DNA of 22,860 bases from Conidiobolus coronatus NRRL 28638 (GCA_001566745.1 KQ964421.1:335036-357895), one strand, 5' to 3'. Numbered from the stretch's first letter, positions 1 to 11,190 are shown. Notes: a model not told the origin generated them from the letters alone. Numbers and translations are program-made.

Positions 1-222
1 ATATAACATTTTCAAAGTTAACAACTTTTGTCATAGCCAGATTGTTGATATTTAGCAATCTAGGATATTGAATAAATTTGAAAGAGAGCCATATTAGTAT
101 ATTAGTATATTAGTATATATTAATTTTATTAGATTTATGCTTTAATAAAGCTATTTAACAAGCTTAAAAACAGTTGCGATTGAATAATTAGAAAAGCAAT
201 AAAAATATTTGTCTATATTCCT
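1..222 (+). repeat. Left arm of a ~220-bp dispersed repeat, inverted relative to 12121-12335
   Basis: The reverse complement of 12121-12335 aligns with this stretch from the first base of the window to about base 222, with only scattered mismatches and small indels. The unit contains a hairpin (CCAGATTG at 37-44, CAATCT at 56-61, with an 11-nt loop) and three tandem copies of an 8-bp unit ATTAGTAT at 93-116, which the right copy does not have in that form. It may extend left of the window. No coding potential is visible. It could be a MITE or another non-autonomous repeat. Confidence 0.75.
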
Positions 223-232
223 ATACTACTTC

Positions 233-466
233 ACATGAGTATTCTGGTTAATTTGATTCAAATTTTGTATGAGCTCAGTTCAAATTTTTAACCTTATATA
301 AACAAGTTATTAGTATTTATAGCACCTATTTAAAAGAGATTAGCTTATAATATAATATTAAAATGCTGCTTTGTTAGCTTTAACCAACAAAGAGATTTTT
401 TATACGCTTTAAACATATAAAAAATTTAGAACATATATTCCTCGTTTCAACCAGAATCACTCATGT
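233..466 (+). mobile_element. MITE-like element, family 1, copy A (~234 bp)
   Basis: The two ends are inverted copies of each other: the left end reads ACATGAGTATTCTGGTTAA, and the right end read in reverse is ACATGAGTGATTCTGGTTG. The interior follows the same order of motifs as copies B (586-851) and C (5224-5492), ending in a CCTCG-type block before the right terminal repeat. Copy A is shorter and the most diverged of the three. There is no open reading frame, so it would be non-autonomous. No convincing target-site duplication remains. Confidence 0.65.
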
Positions 467-585
467 TTAAAATAGTTAGATTATTATTAGATTAAGCTTA
501 TGCAAAGACCATTTTGCTCAGCAACCTTTATTGTAAAAGATCATAGAATATAAATAAACTATAAATTATATGAATTTAAAAATAA

Positions 586-851
586 TATGAGTAATTCTGG
601 TTAATTTGATTAAGTTTTGTATGAGTTCAGTCCAAAATTTTAATTTTTTTATAACCAAGTTTTCATCATGTATAGTCATTATTTAATAAAGAATTGAATA
701 TAATATCATATTAAAATACTATATTATCAACTTTGACTAATAAAAGTTAATACTTAATAAGCTTTAATAGCTAAAAATCAAAAATATAAAAAAAAACTTC
801 ATATAAATAATTTTGGACAAATTTTCCTCGCTTTAACTAGAATCTTTCATA
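586..851 (+). mobile_element. MITE-like element, family 1, copy B (~266 bp)
   Basis: Terminal inverted repeats are visible: left TATGAGTAATTCTGGTTAA, right (reversed) TATGAAAGATTCTAGTTAA. The interior is highly similar to copy C, including a shared stretch reading AATATCATATTAAAATACTA. The right end stops about 30 bp from the fungalysin stop codon, so the element sits directly behind that gene and probably borders or forms its 3' UTR and polyadenylation region. Confidence 0.7.
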
Positions 852-853
852 TG

Positions 854-859
854 TTTATT
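854..859 (-). terminator. AATAAA polyadenylation signal for fungalysin gene
   Basis: AATAAA on the minus strand, 22 nt after the fungalysin stop codon and immediately beside MITE copy B. A candidate only; AATAAA is common by chance in DNA this AT-rich. Confidence 0.35.
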
Positions 860-881
860 GTTTAATTTGGTGTACAAAATT

Positions 882-2891
882 TCAATTACATTCAGAGGGT
901 AAATCATGACCGTTTTCACGAATACCTCCACCCCAAGGAGTGCTACCAATGAGCTTAGCATTAACACCAAGACCACGTTTAGCGAATCCTTTGTAGATAA
1001 GACACTTGTTTTGTCCTCCAGTTAATACTTGATCAGCAGTAATAATGGCATCTCTGGCATCTAAGAAGTTAGGTCTGCAAGGTTGTAACTTCATACCATC
1101 AAGAAGTAATTGAAGGAAGAGAGTGTTACCATACTTGAGATCGTGACCTAAGAGATCTTCAGAGAAACCGTATTCGTCAACAAGATTCCAGTATACTTCG
1201 TAAAGTAATTCAGCCCAGGTTGCACCAATGGCGTGGACTCCGAAGTAGCCAGGTCCGTTAAGAGTTTTATAGGTTTCTGGGTTAGTATTGAAGCTAGTGG
1301 AGTACTTGTATTTTCTGATTGCAGAACCTCCGTTAGCATATTCACCCATGCCAAATTCTTGAGTACGGTTAAACTGCTTGCGTTGTCTGAAGAGAGTAGC
1401 AATAGCATCACCCCAACCTTCACCCATACCACCGGCTTCACCCCAGCCTAAGCAGTTACTGTTAGCAGGTCCACCAGTAAGACGGATACTAAGTCCATGA
1501 GAGTATTCGTGGGTGATAATACCTCCTTCGAGATCACCATCTCTCCAGGGTTCACTTTGGTCCCAGACGTACATTCTCATTCTTGGACGACGACCATCAG
1601 GAGGAGTAGCGAAGTTAGCATTATCAGTTCCTGAACCATCTTGAGCTTGAGCAATGACTGGATCATTACCACGACCGCCTCTATCAAAGTTGTTCTGCTG
1701 GAAGTTACCAGCCTTTTCATCGAAGCCATAGACGTAGTAGAGATCATGTAAGGCATTGTTCCAGTAGAAGAGATTGACGACTGCAGCATCAGTGTACTCT
1801 TTAGGAGATTTGGTAAGATCAAGAGGATAGTTGAATTTCAAGTCTTTTCCACCCTTACTACGACGATACTCATCTTTCCAGCTTGCGTTATCGTCGATAT
1901 TCTCAAGAGCATAGACATTGTTACCTGCAGTATCAGTGAACTTATCTCCTTGGTCTCCTTGGTCGTGCCAACCAAGTGGAGAAGCGATAGGATGATGAGG
2001 GTCGACCAACTTCTTTCTGTCACCTTCCTCAGGATCATTGATACCAAGAGGGAAGACAGTGTACTCAGCTTCTTGAACCCAGTCAACGAGGGAAAGAAGA
2101 GTGTTGTCTTTGTAATCAGCCTTAACGTGAGCAACGAACCAGTTGTCATCCATAGGAACTTCAAGTTCCCAAACGGGGACCAAGTTGCCTTCTCCATCTT
2201 GGATAAGAGCTTGTTTGGCCTTTACTTCATCGGTAGTGGCAGGAACGTTACGAATAGAGTAAGTATTTCCTCCAACTAAATGGTTTTCAGGAACTAAAAC
2301 GACATCTTCTAACTCGCCTTCAGTTAAAGAAGAGTTGATATGCTCATAAAGGGATGAAAGAGCATGAATAGGAGTGGATGTAAATTTGAACTTGGAAACG
2401 TCGATATGATCACCTTTAACAGGCTTACCAAGAGAGAAGAAGCTAATTTGTCTAGTATTCTGGACCAAAGTGCCCAACCAGTTCTTAGTACGCTCCTTCT
2501 TAGCTTCAGAGTGGAAAGAGTTACCGTGACTTAATAAGTTACCAAAACGATCGAAATTCAAATTGATGTCACCATTGATAACTTCCAAGTCGCCAACCTT
2601 TTGACGGAGATAGATATGCGTTACTCCGTTGTGCTCAGAAGTATATTGGTCCCTAACTTCATAGTCCTTCTCAGAAAGTCCATATTCAGACCTGAGGAAC
2701 TTTTTAGCTTGAGAGAGGGGTTCAACGGGGAACAAGGACCTAGTACGCATAGAGAAGGCATTGGTATCAGCGGTGGTAAATTTAGAGTGACTCAATTCAG
2801 GCCCAAAGGGATGAGTCTTGATTCTCTTAGCTTCAATAGGATTAAAGAGTAAAGCACTCGCTAATAAACTGTTTAATATTAAATCGAGCAT
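882..2891 (-). CDS. Secreted fungalysin (M36 family zinc metallopeptidase)
   Basis: An intronless 669-residue pre-pro-protease, the usual size for fungalysins. Residues 1-21 form a hydrophobic signal peptide ending IEA. A fungalysin/thermolysin-type propeptide follows (about 55-330, with the FTP segment around 50-130). The catalytic domain carries the zinc motif HEYSH at 461-465 (H461 and H465 as zinc ligands, E462 as general base) and the downstream GMGEGWGD segment, whose E491 is the expected third ligand. The protein ends DLPSECN with no membrane anchor, so it should be secreted and process itself on maturation. M36 enzymes degrade extracellular proteins such as keratin, collagen or elastin for nutrition or host invasion. 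The gene is visibly richer in G and C than its surroundings, as highly expressed genes in AT-rich genomes often are. The family assignment is secure; substrate and expression are not known. Confidence 0.96.
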   Translation of the reverse strand: MLDLILNSLLASALLFNPIEAKRIKTHPFGPELSHSKFTTADTNAFSMRTRSLFPVEPLSQAKKFLRSEYGLSEKDYEVRDQYTSEHNGVTHIYLRQKVGDLEVINGDINLNFDRFGNLLSHGNSFHSEAKKERTKNWLGTLVQNTRQISFFSLGKPVKGDHIDVSKFKFTSTPIHALSSLYEHINSSLTEGELEDVVLVPENHLVGGNTYSIRNVPATTDEVKAKQALIQDGEGNLVPVWELEVPMDDNWFVAHVKADYKDNTLLSLVDWVQEAEYTVFPLGINDPEEGDRKKLVDPHHPIASPLGWHDQGDQGDKFTDTAGNNVYALENIDDNASWKDEYRRSKGGKDLKFNYPLDLTKSPKEYTDAAVVNLFYWNNALHDLYYVYGFDEKAGNFQQNNFDRGGRGNDPVIAQAQDGSGTDNANFATPPDGRRPRMRMYVWDQSEPWRDGDLEGGIITHEYSHGLSIRLTGGPANSNCLGWGEAGGMGEGWGDAIATLFRQRKQFNRTQEFGMGEYANGGSAIRKYKYSTSFNTNPETYKTLNGPGYFGVHAIGATWAELLYEVYWNLVDEYGFSEDLLGHDLKYGNTLFLQLLLDGMKLQPCRPNFLDARDAIITADQVLTGGQNKCLIYKGFAKRGLGVNAKLIGSTPWGGGIRENGHDLPSECN

Positions 2892-2993
2892 ACTTACAAT
2901 AACTTAGAGGGTTTAGAATAAAATACAGTTATAATTTACAGATAAAAAATAGAAGTCAGATAGAATTAATTATTTTCTAATAAAAATAGAAAA

Positions 2994-3005
2994 CTTATAT
3001 ATATA
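2994..3005 (-). promoter_or_regulatory. TATA-like element upstream of fungalysin
   Basis: On the minus strand this reads TATATATATAAG, about 100 bp before the fungalysin ATG, a plausible spacing for a TATA box with a short leader. AT-rich background makes chance matches likely. Confidence 0.35.
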
Positions 3006-5223
3006 ATTTTTTTAAAATTTTGTGAGTGAAGGTATTAGTAATCTAATATTGGATGAATGGGCTATTTATACTAATTAATTAGTTTTAATTGTCCTAACTG
3101 TAAGGGAGCTACAAATATTGTTAAATTAAAAACCTCTTAATTATAATACCACTTCCCCTTATTTTTTTCCTTAAAATCGTCCCAACATCCTAATTAGGAA
3201 GCGAAATTCAAAACAGACCAATTAGAGATTGTGGTTTGATTTATTTGTACCAAGGGTTTCAACTTGATCTTATGATTTTTTTCAATTTGATCATGCATGT
3301 CAGCAAATTACGCAGGATTATGAATGTCTGTTTGCCGCTATGGTAATTATTCAGGTTATTCAAAGGGTTTGTATGATTGCACTTTGCCTGTATCCATTCG
3401 TCATCCATAGTTTATAAACGTATAAATCCCAGGGATTAGCAGAATTTTTAGCTTTCTTTTCAGTTCAATATATCAACTCCTACGTTAATTAATTTCTTTA
3501 GCTCATTCGTCAAATTTAATTGAAATTTACAAAAATTAAACAAATTAACGTAATTTTGATTCAAAGCCACTAATCTTTATATAAATTGAATGTAAAAGCA
3601 ATAAGATCTTCATAAAGACTTCTCTAACTTTCTAAGCCAGCGCTTTCATTATCTTGAGAGTTAATGGGTCTTTATTCTCTATTATTTGTATATTTTTCTT
3701 TCTATAGACTTAAAACATATCTTACAAATAATATTTTATCAAGTGGAGTATTTCCTAATTAAGTATTTATTGATTTGGGATTATTTTTCTAATTATTTTA
3801 TAATGTCTTGTTTGCTTAATTTTCGATTTAGTCACCTCAATTTAAGATTATCCTTTTTTAATAAAAACACCTTCATTTTTAAAATCATTGTATCACAGCT
3901 TAATTACTATTTTACCAAATATACATGCTATCTACTAAAAGCTCTATCAGTTATCTTTTCAAAATTAATTATAGCTCAGGTTAATTTAGAGCAGTCTAAA
4001 TATAGTAATAATGCTCAGATAAAAGACAAATCGATATGTTCTTGATCACTAACCTTCTTTTCGAGTATTTTAATTGTTTAGCATTCTTACTTTTAAATAA
4101 TAAACTCAGCCACATATTCTAAATGCTAATGCTCCCTGAGTTATTTTTAGAGGAAAGTGCTGCCATAACAATTTGGCATTTACGCCGACTAATTTGCTTC
4201 TATGCTTGTTATTGAGGCTCAAATTACGTAATACAAGATAATTTCGTGTCATAATTCACTATAATAATTATCGTTTTATGTGGTATTTTTATTAAGTTAT
4301 AATCAAAACAGGTTAATGAACTATTAGAAAACTAGTCTATTCAATAGCTATTGAATATCATGATTTATATTTCGCCATATATTGAGAACAAAGTCACCAA
4401 TACATTTTTAAACGATTTTTATAGCTTTTTATTTAGTATCAAATTGTTACAATGAGACCAGGAAATAGGTAAATTTGTCTAGTATAATAGTTTTAAAGCT
4501 ATAAATTTTCTTCATTAGAGCCAAGCTATCTTAATTCGTTGTTTGTTTTAGTATTCTAGTGTAAAATTTATTTCATTTTAAGAATATCTATTCATTGTTA
4601 TATAAATTATACTTATTATTTTATTAAAATTTTTATAACAATTAATAACTTTTAATGCTTTAAATAACTCAAATAATATAGAGTTAAGTTTAATTTAAAA
4701 ATTAAGAGTTAATATTTATTATTTAATTTTCTTTAGTAGTATTATATTTTGAAAGTTGTTAATAATTATATAATTAAAAATTGCAATATACATATTAAAT
4801 AGTAAAGCTTCCTAGTTATTAAAGTATTAATTTTACTATCTGTCTTTAACATTATTAGCAAATATTTATCTACTTAAAACTTAATACTACTATAAGAAAT
4901 ATACAATTTAATTTTAAGTGCTTTTTATAAATATATTAAATATAATACGTTATAAGAACCCTAGTATTAACATTCAAAATCCAATTTAATATAATTTAAT
5001 AAAACTATTTAAAAAATACTGTGAGTTAAATATGATATTATTATAATATAAAAGTATAGTTATAAAAGTTAAATTTATTCCTTTTATAAACTATATATCT
5101 AGTTAGATCATAAAAATCTTTCTTTAACTATTTTCTTTAATTTACTTTTATAACTATTAGCATTATCCTTAGACATAAAATGAGTTTATAGAATAATAAA
5201 GAAAAAATAAATTCAATAAATTA
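3006..5223. other. AT-rich intergenic region, no supported gene
   Basis: About 2.2 kb between the fungalysin promoter and MITE copy C. The part nearest the protease (about 3060-3440) is less extreme in base composition and includes a 12-bp palindrome TCCTAATTAGGA at 3188-3199, so it may hold upstream regulatory sequence. The rest is very A/T-rich. The only long open frame (3686-4045, plus) begins with TTG, has no ATG until its middle and has composition typical of random AT-rich sequence. I see no gene, RNA gene or clear repeat. Confidence 0.6.
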
Positions 5224-5492
5224 TATGAAAGATTATGGTTAACTTGGTTCAAATTTTCTAAGAGCTCAGTTCAAAATTTTTAATATTCTTATAACCTAGT
5301 TTTCATCGTGTATAGTAAATATTTAATAGAGGATTGATAATAATATCATATTAAAATACTATATTATCAGCTTTATCTAATAAAAGTTACTTTTTAATAA
5401 GCTTTAAGCAGCTAAAAATCAAAAATATTGCAACTCTTCCATATAAAAATTTTTGGATAAATTTGCCCTCGTTCTAATTAGAATCTTTCATA
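5224..5492 (+). mobile_element. MITE-like element, family 1, copy C (~269 bp)
   Basis: This is the copy with the best-kept ends: left TATGAAAGATTATGGTTAA, right (reversed) TATGAAAGATTCTAATTAG. It is flanked on both sides by TTA (5221-5223 and 5493-5495), which could be a 3-bp target duplication, or a TA duplication within AT-rich DNA. The interior matches copy B over nearly its full length in the same orientation. No coding capacity. Confidence 0.72.
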
Positions 5493-5495
5493 TTA

Positions 5496-6568
5496 TCTGA
5501 TATGTGAAATAACAAGTATCTTTATTCACTAAACTGTTTAGCTCTTGTTTTATATATTTTATATGATTTCAATAGTTTTTAGCTATAAACTGGATAAAAA
5601 CGTATAAATAGTAAAATCATTATAATGGTTTGATAATAATTTACGAGTAAATATATATCTAGTTGACAGCACTTTAATATTATCTTATAATTCAAATATT
5701 AAAAATAATAACAAATTCATTAAATATATAATCACTATAACAATACAAACACCCTAACATCGATGTTCTCAACCCTTTCGGCTATAATATCCACGAGATT
5801 ACTATAAAGTGAATAGCATCCGTTTTCTTTATAAAAAGCTCACGATATTCATATTCACACTTAATATTGAACTCAGCTCAATTTAACCCAATTAAACTCT
5901 ATTTTTTCAAAAAATATTCAAAGTTAATAATAATAAAAATAGCCCGTTTAATTTACACAAGGGTAAATCCATATTATTTTAGTTTATAAAAAATTTACCA
6001 GTCAGTTCTATATAGATTCCAGAATTAATGTCTTTATCTATTATATTGGATAAATTTTTTTGTATGTTTTGTTGAAGTGATCTGATTAATTAAATTTAAA
6101 TGATGAAAAGATGCAAGAGTTTTATTAACATATTTAAAATTACAATACAATTATAGGTGGGTAAAGAGTGTAAATAAGACTAGGTCTAATTAGTATGCCG
6201 AGAGAGTGCTGATTTTCGTATTTGGCAATATAAGAATTTATACCAAGATTGAATTTTTGTGGTCCAATTGAATAGCGGTGAGTAGGCCAATTGTCACAGA
6301 GAGATAGTCATCTACAATGAGTGGATGGATTCTAATTGAAGAATTTTTTCATATTTGGATATTTTCTATTAAAGTAACACAAATTAGCATTTGGTAAAAA
6401 AAAGTCTTGAGTGGGTTTTGAGACGGATTAAAAAGTTAATTATTACTTTTTTAGATTAAAATTTTTAAAATTGTTGTTTTAAACTGATTAAGATAATTTT
6501 AGCTAGTTGAGCTGTAATAAATATTGTATAGTAAGGAGCTTCCTTCCGCCCAATTGCATAGCCTTATT
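5496..6568. other. Intergenic region, no supported gene
   Basis: AT-rich spacer between MITE copy C and the 3' end of the DysF gene. A patch at about 6150-6370 is less AT-rich than the rest and contains a 42-codon open stretch on the minus strand without an ATG. It could be 3' flanking sequence or a relic, and I do not call it a gene. Confidence 0.5.
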
Positions 6569-7750
6569 TTAGTTGTAATTTTCCAGATTAAATAAGGGTT
6601 TTTTGTCAGAGAAGAAGGTTAAAGAATTCCTATTACTCACGTTTCTTGACTTTGCATCGTAATTGGATGCGCCATAGATACGCAATTCATCTGCAGAGTG
6701 AGAATACTGATGCGATACGCTTAATCTCTGCTGAGTAGATGGTGATAATAGCATTTTAGGTGATAAAGGAGGTGATGCAATTGCTTGTTCGATTCCTATA
6801 TAACCCGATATACCTGACTCGGGCTGTGCTTTATAATCTACAATCATTTGAAGTAATCTCTTTCTACTAGTTTCATAGTCTAAGTTATTCATCATCCACT
6901 CAACCATAAATTCATTAAGTTGAACCCCTTTAGTTAAGTGATCCTGTACAATTTGCAGTTTTTCTCTATCTATTCGACTTTGTTTGATTTCTATTAACAT
7001 AGGGTAATGACTAGGGTTTTGATCTGGCTCACATGTTAAACTAGTCATTGAGCTCATCGGTGTATATTGGTTTGATGATAGAGGTCCAGTAAGAGGTGTA
7101 TCAGGTGCATTATCACTCATGCCTGTAGGAGAAGGAGAAGTTACTCCATAAGGAATATCTAAAGAACTTCTAGCAGCTGGCGTAACATCAATAGCTACTT
7201 CAGCATTTGATTCTGTTTGATCAGTTCTCCTTCTTCTCCTAATCCACTTTCTTCTACGAGCAAAAGATTGTAAAGGTTTAGAATGCCCGCGCCAATTATG
7301 GCCACGGAATCTGACTGCATACTGCCAGCCAAAAGGGTCTATATCTCCACTCATATCAACTAACCACCTATCATCTATCCACTCCCAAGAAGGGTCGGGT
7401 AGAGGAAATAGGGAAATTTCTGTGCTTATACCGCGCCAATTTTTGTCACACCAAGCAGGAGGGTCTACAGGATTTAATAAATAAGGGCTGAACTTAGGAG
7501 CACCAAGTAGAAAAAATCTATAAAGAAAATATATTAAAAAATATTCAAATAGTGGAGAGATATAATATTACCCTCTTTGATTTTCGTATATAACATCAGT
7601 AATAACTTTAGGAGTAGGCTTAGATAATCTCTGAACTGTAGGGTAGTTAGCATTATTATCACCACAATTAATATCCTCCTCTCCTGGGATAGAATACTTA
7701 TTTTGATGTGTGAATATTCTAGGAATTTTTTTACTTATTAGAGTCTCCAT
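6569..7750 (-). CDS. DysF-domain protein (TECPR1/Pex30/Spo73-like), two exons
   Basis: Join 7750-7572 and 7517-6569; the intron 7518-7571 (54 nt, GTAATA...TTATAG) restores one frame encoding 375 residues. The joined sequence shows the block ENQRG (56-60), then FFLLGAPKFSPYLLNP, then a DysF core with WEWIDDRWLVD, GWQYAVRF (123-130) and the Arg/Lys-Trp-rich RRRKWIRRRRR (147-157). DysF domains occur in dysferlin, TECPR1, the yeast peroxins Pex30-32 and the sporulation protein Spo73, and act in lipid or membrane-remodelling contexts. No transmembrane segment is present, unlike Pex30-type proteins, so a soluble Spo73/Mug65-like role at membranes is the better guess. Residues 160-220 are Ser/Thr/Pro-rich and probably disordered; a helical segment with NEFMVEWMMNNLDYETSRKR follows. 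An additional upstream exon cannot be excluded. Confidence 0.85.
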
Positions 7751-7925
7751 ATTAATAAAATATAAAGTTAGACTAGATAACTCGAGCTTTTATGAAGAAG
7801 TGTGTGTCACTTGAAAGATGATATTAATTAAATATTAAACAAGGAAAGAATGAAAAAAATCCAAGTAACCTAAAAAATAGAGAAAGTGATATAGAATTGA
7901 CTCAACTCAAAGCACAGTGACCCTC

Positions 7926-7933
7926 CTTTTATA
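7926..7933 (-). promoter_or_regulatory. TATA box upstream of the DysF gene
   Basis: Minus-strand TATAAAAG followed by GAGGG, about 176 bp before the ATG of the DysF gene, in a locally G/C-richer context that makes it stand out. A TTGAGTCAA palindrome (a TGA[C/G]TCA-type bZIP core) lies just downstream at about 7896-7904. Confidence 0.5.
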
Positions 7934-10900
7934 CTTCAAAAAATTTCCCAAATTTTTTTAGTTTGAGTAAATCAAGAATAGAACTGAATCCAATTCAAAT
8001 TATCAACCTCTTTATCCCATTGCCTAATCGGGAAGGTTAATTTATTATCCTCATATTCTACGAAGTATAGGGTAAATCAAGTTAAATAAAGCTTTAACTA
8101 TTGATATCTCTTTAACATTATTTAAAGTACGCTTTAGCTCTATGCCCTAAGCATTAATCACCATTTATGACTAACCCTGTTAATACTATTAGAGGTAGAT
8201 GATGATATAAATACCATTACGCGTGTGGTAGTTGAAAAGCAGTCTAATTAATGGGAGGAGAGTTGATAGAAATGAAAATTTATGATTTCAATATGATATC
8301 ATTTCCTCTTTATTAAATTAATTATTATGCTAACTAAGCTAACCAAAACTTAACATAACAATAAAAAGCGTACTGCAAGTATACGATTGGATTGATAATT
8401 AATTTGATTAAAATTCCGCTCCCAAAGAATTTTCTATTATTTTCTGCATCTAATTAGCTTTAACTAGAACAGCTAATATGAAAGGATCTGAGATATGGTT
8501 TGATTTGGATATTAATAGAAAGTCATCGGTTTCAATTAAAATAGCTCAGATAATTTGCTAATATTTGGAATAATAAAATTGTAGAATGATCAAACAATAA
8601 TACTTTGCTTTATTAAAAGGAATAAAGTCAAAATTAATAGAATATTATAGCTTATCACCTGCATTCTTTTTGATTAAATTTGAACTTTCCCCAAATTTTT
8701 AACTTTTAATCACTTTTTGATATCTGATCTATTGGCTCTATTATTGAATAATCCAAGTCACATGATGTGCAAGTATTCTAAAATTATACTCAAAGTTGAA
8801 ACTATAATTGTTAAGATTCTTTAGCTAATTCTAATTTTATCTTCATTAAACTACTCACTATACATACACCAACTAAAATTAACAAGCACAATATTTAACA
8901 TAAAAAAGATTTGGTTGCCTCAATAAATTTCATGTTAAACTTTGGTGAGCACTCAAAAAAAGCTCTTTAATACAAACTCAATTGACTCTATTTTGTATCA
9001 CCTGAATAAAATTTTAATCTTATAGACAAGAACAATTTTACGTTTAATATAGGTGAGATTAATTAAATTAATACAACTGTATGGTGTTGAGTCTGAATTA
9101 TCCAACCCATCTTTTATCTTTATAATTGTTAATTATCCTTTTAGTTTCCTAATACGGAAGGATCCGTTATTTATTTAATTAATTCTGCGTAATTACAAGC
9201 TTTAGAGTATGAGATTAACTATTGTGGATTGTAATAGAATGATGAGGGTTTGTACAAGTACAGATTTTATTTTACTTTTAGCAAAGATCTACAATTTAAC
9301 AAAATTGAAATTTGATTGAACTGTTAACAAAAAGACCATATCAATAATAGCAGTTTTGTGATCAGCTAAACGGCAAATTTCAGTTTACAACGATAATCCT
9401 CTCAATAATATTGGTAATTAGAAGTTGATAGTCAATTATATTTATATTAACTTAATAGATAAACTTAGAGTGTTGAAGTTCTTAATCCAGTAACCTAAAT
9501 AAACAACAGATTTCTTATTGACTTCTGTATTAAGTAAATTAATATTAGTTAAATTTATTGCCGAGTGTATAACTGTAAGAGATTAACTTATATTAACTTG
9601 GGGTAATTAACTTGTAATTAATTCAAATATTATTTAACTCCTAGCAAATAAATTATTTTGTTGATACAAGAAAGAATTTGTATTTACAAAGATGAGCTTA
9701 TTTTACTAATCTATGAATAAAGCATAGCCCAGGGCGAAAGGCTTTAAGTTAAAAGAATTTAAGAATTTTATATAAACAGGATTAGCCTTATAAGCGTTTA
9801 ATTAACTCTCCAATTCATTTAACTAAACCTAATCCGTTTAATTAAAAATTATTTTTATTCTTCTACTTATATTTAACCAAATATATTAAGGATATTATTT
9901 AGCATTGTTGAAAATTAAACAGCTGTTGAATGTATATTGGTTTATATTCAGTGTAGTATTATAACAAACTTCTTTGTTATCATTTTAATAAAATACCAGC
10001 AATATATATGGGTAACTTCATCAAATCTCTTATGAAAATAAAAGAGATTTATAACATGAGTTAGGCAATATTTTATATTTTATAATTTCCTATTATAGCA
10101 ACACTTTTGACTGAAAAATTGGAAAAATCTACTGTTTAAGATTTTGAAGTTACTCACATTAATTAACTATTGTACTTGTATTAACCCTAAGTTTTTATAC
10201 AATAAGATATGGTATCTTTTAATAGCACAATTTTCAAGTTAACCAGTATAATAAATCTAACCAAATACGTGTTAAAATTTAATTGTATTCAAAGATTATC
10301 TTTTTCGTACAATAGGTTAATTTTGCGGGATAAACTTTAGTAATTTAAATTGATCGAGTTATCAAAGTCTGCGGATTAAATCAAATTTACCCAAAAGTTT
10401 AAAACCCTTGCTGAGCAAAATTAAAGTGAAAGCTAATGAGTAATTTGCGAATATTGGTTTATTTTGGATTAGTAATGCAATAAATTGAATCCTATTTTGA
10501 TTGTGCAATAATTAAATGCTCTTTTAATAATGGCAGCTCTAAATATAATATGAAAGGCTGCTCAAATTTTTGCATGAAATCTCACAGCTTGAACAAAGTT
10601 TTATGTATATAGATCCTGCGCTTAATATAGATATGTAGGGTATAATAATATTTGATGAATTAATTATAGTGGCTCTTATTTAGATGTTGATTTGTGCAAT
10701 GGTATTGCTATTTGGAACACAAGCTTTTATCTTTAATCTAAAAATAATTTTTATTTTTGAAATATAAGTTTCAGAAAATTAAACATTCAAAATAGTATAA
10801 AAATTTTAATAATATTTAAAAGAGTGTTATTTGGTTTTTTAACTAAGCTTAAGTAATATGTATATCATAAAAATCTTTAAGCTCAGAATAATATGCATGC

Positions 10901-11066
10901 CAAGCATAAATAACTAATAAATTGAGCTATATGACGAAATTCAAGCTTTATCATTAATTATCAGTTATTATAACTTTTAGATGTTTAAGATAAGAATTTA
11001 AGCTGAATAAATATAAAAAGTTTAATAAATAAATTTTAAATTTTGTCATTATAAATAGTTAATATA
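7934..11066. other. Gene desert: AT-rich intergenic DNA
   Basis: About 3.1 kb with no supported open reading frame on either strand and no recognisable tRNA or rRNA. The first few hundred bases are probably upstream sequence of the DysF gene and include GCCTAATCGGGAAGG at about 8022-8036. A related motif, TTCCTAATACGGAAGG, occurs near 9146-9161. No copy of the MITE families was found here, apart from a weak end-like stretch near 8450-8480. Confidence 0.55.
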
Positions 11067-11190
11067 CAATGCACCCTGGATCTTGAAAATCATGATGTGT
11101 GACGCTGTGTCACGATTTTTTATTAAATTATTATTAATCTTGCAGCATGAATGAATAGAGTGGAGCTGATTATCGATCCAGGATCCGTTG
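11067..11190 (+). mobile_element. Short TA-flanked MITE (124 bp), family 2
   Basis: The ends are inverted copies over about 26 bp: left CAATGCACCCTGGATCTTGA, right (reversed) CAACGGATCCTGGATCGATA, both then running into AATCA. The element is bounded on both sides by TA (11065-11066 and 11191-11192), the target duplication produced by Tc1/mariner-superfamily transposases. Just inside the left end is a small hairpin, GTGAC...GTCAC (11099-11113). There is no coding capacity, so mobilisation would depend on a transposase elsewhere in the genome. Confidence 0.75.

Noticed and set aside
1148-2852. Several 72-119 codon open frames on both strands within the fungalysin gene
   Set aside because: They are shadows of the protease reading frame with no independent motifs; the 669-codon frame has complete family signatures.
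3686-4045. 119-codon open frame on the plus strand
   Set aside because: It starts with TTG, has no ATG until its middle, and its Phe/Ile/Leu/Tyr/Asn-rich translation is what random AT-rich DNA gives. No motif and no homology recognised.
6150-6370. Less AT-rich patch with a 42-codon minus-strand open stretch (RIHPLIVDDYLSVTIG...)
   Set aside because: No start codon, no convincing splice partners and no recognised family; too short to call.
8440-8490. Possible fourth family-1 MITE end (GCTTTAACTAGAA near 8460)
   Set aside because: Only a short resemblance to the right terminus; no partner end and no interior similarity.
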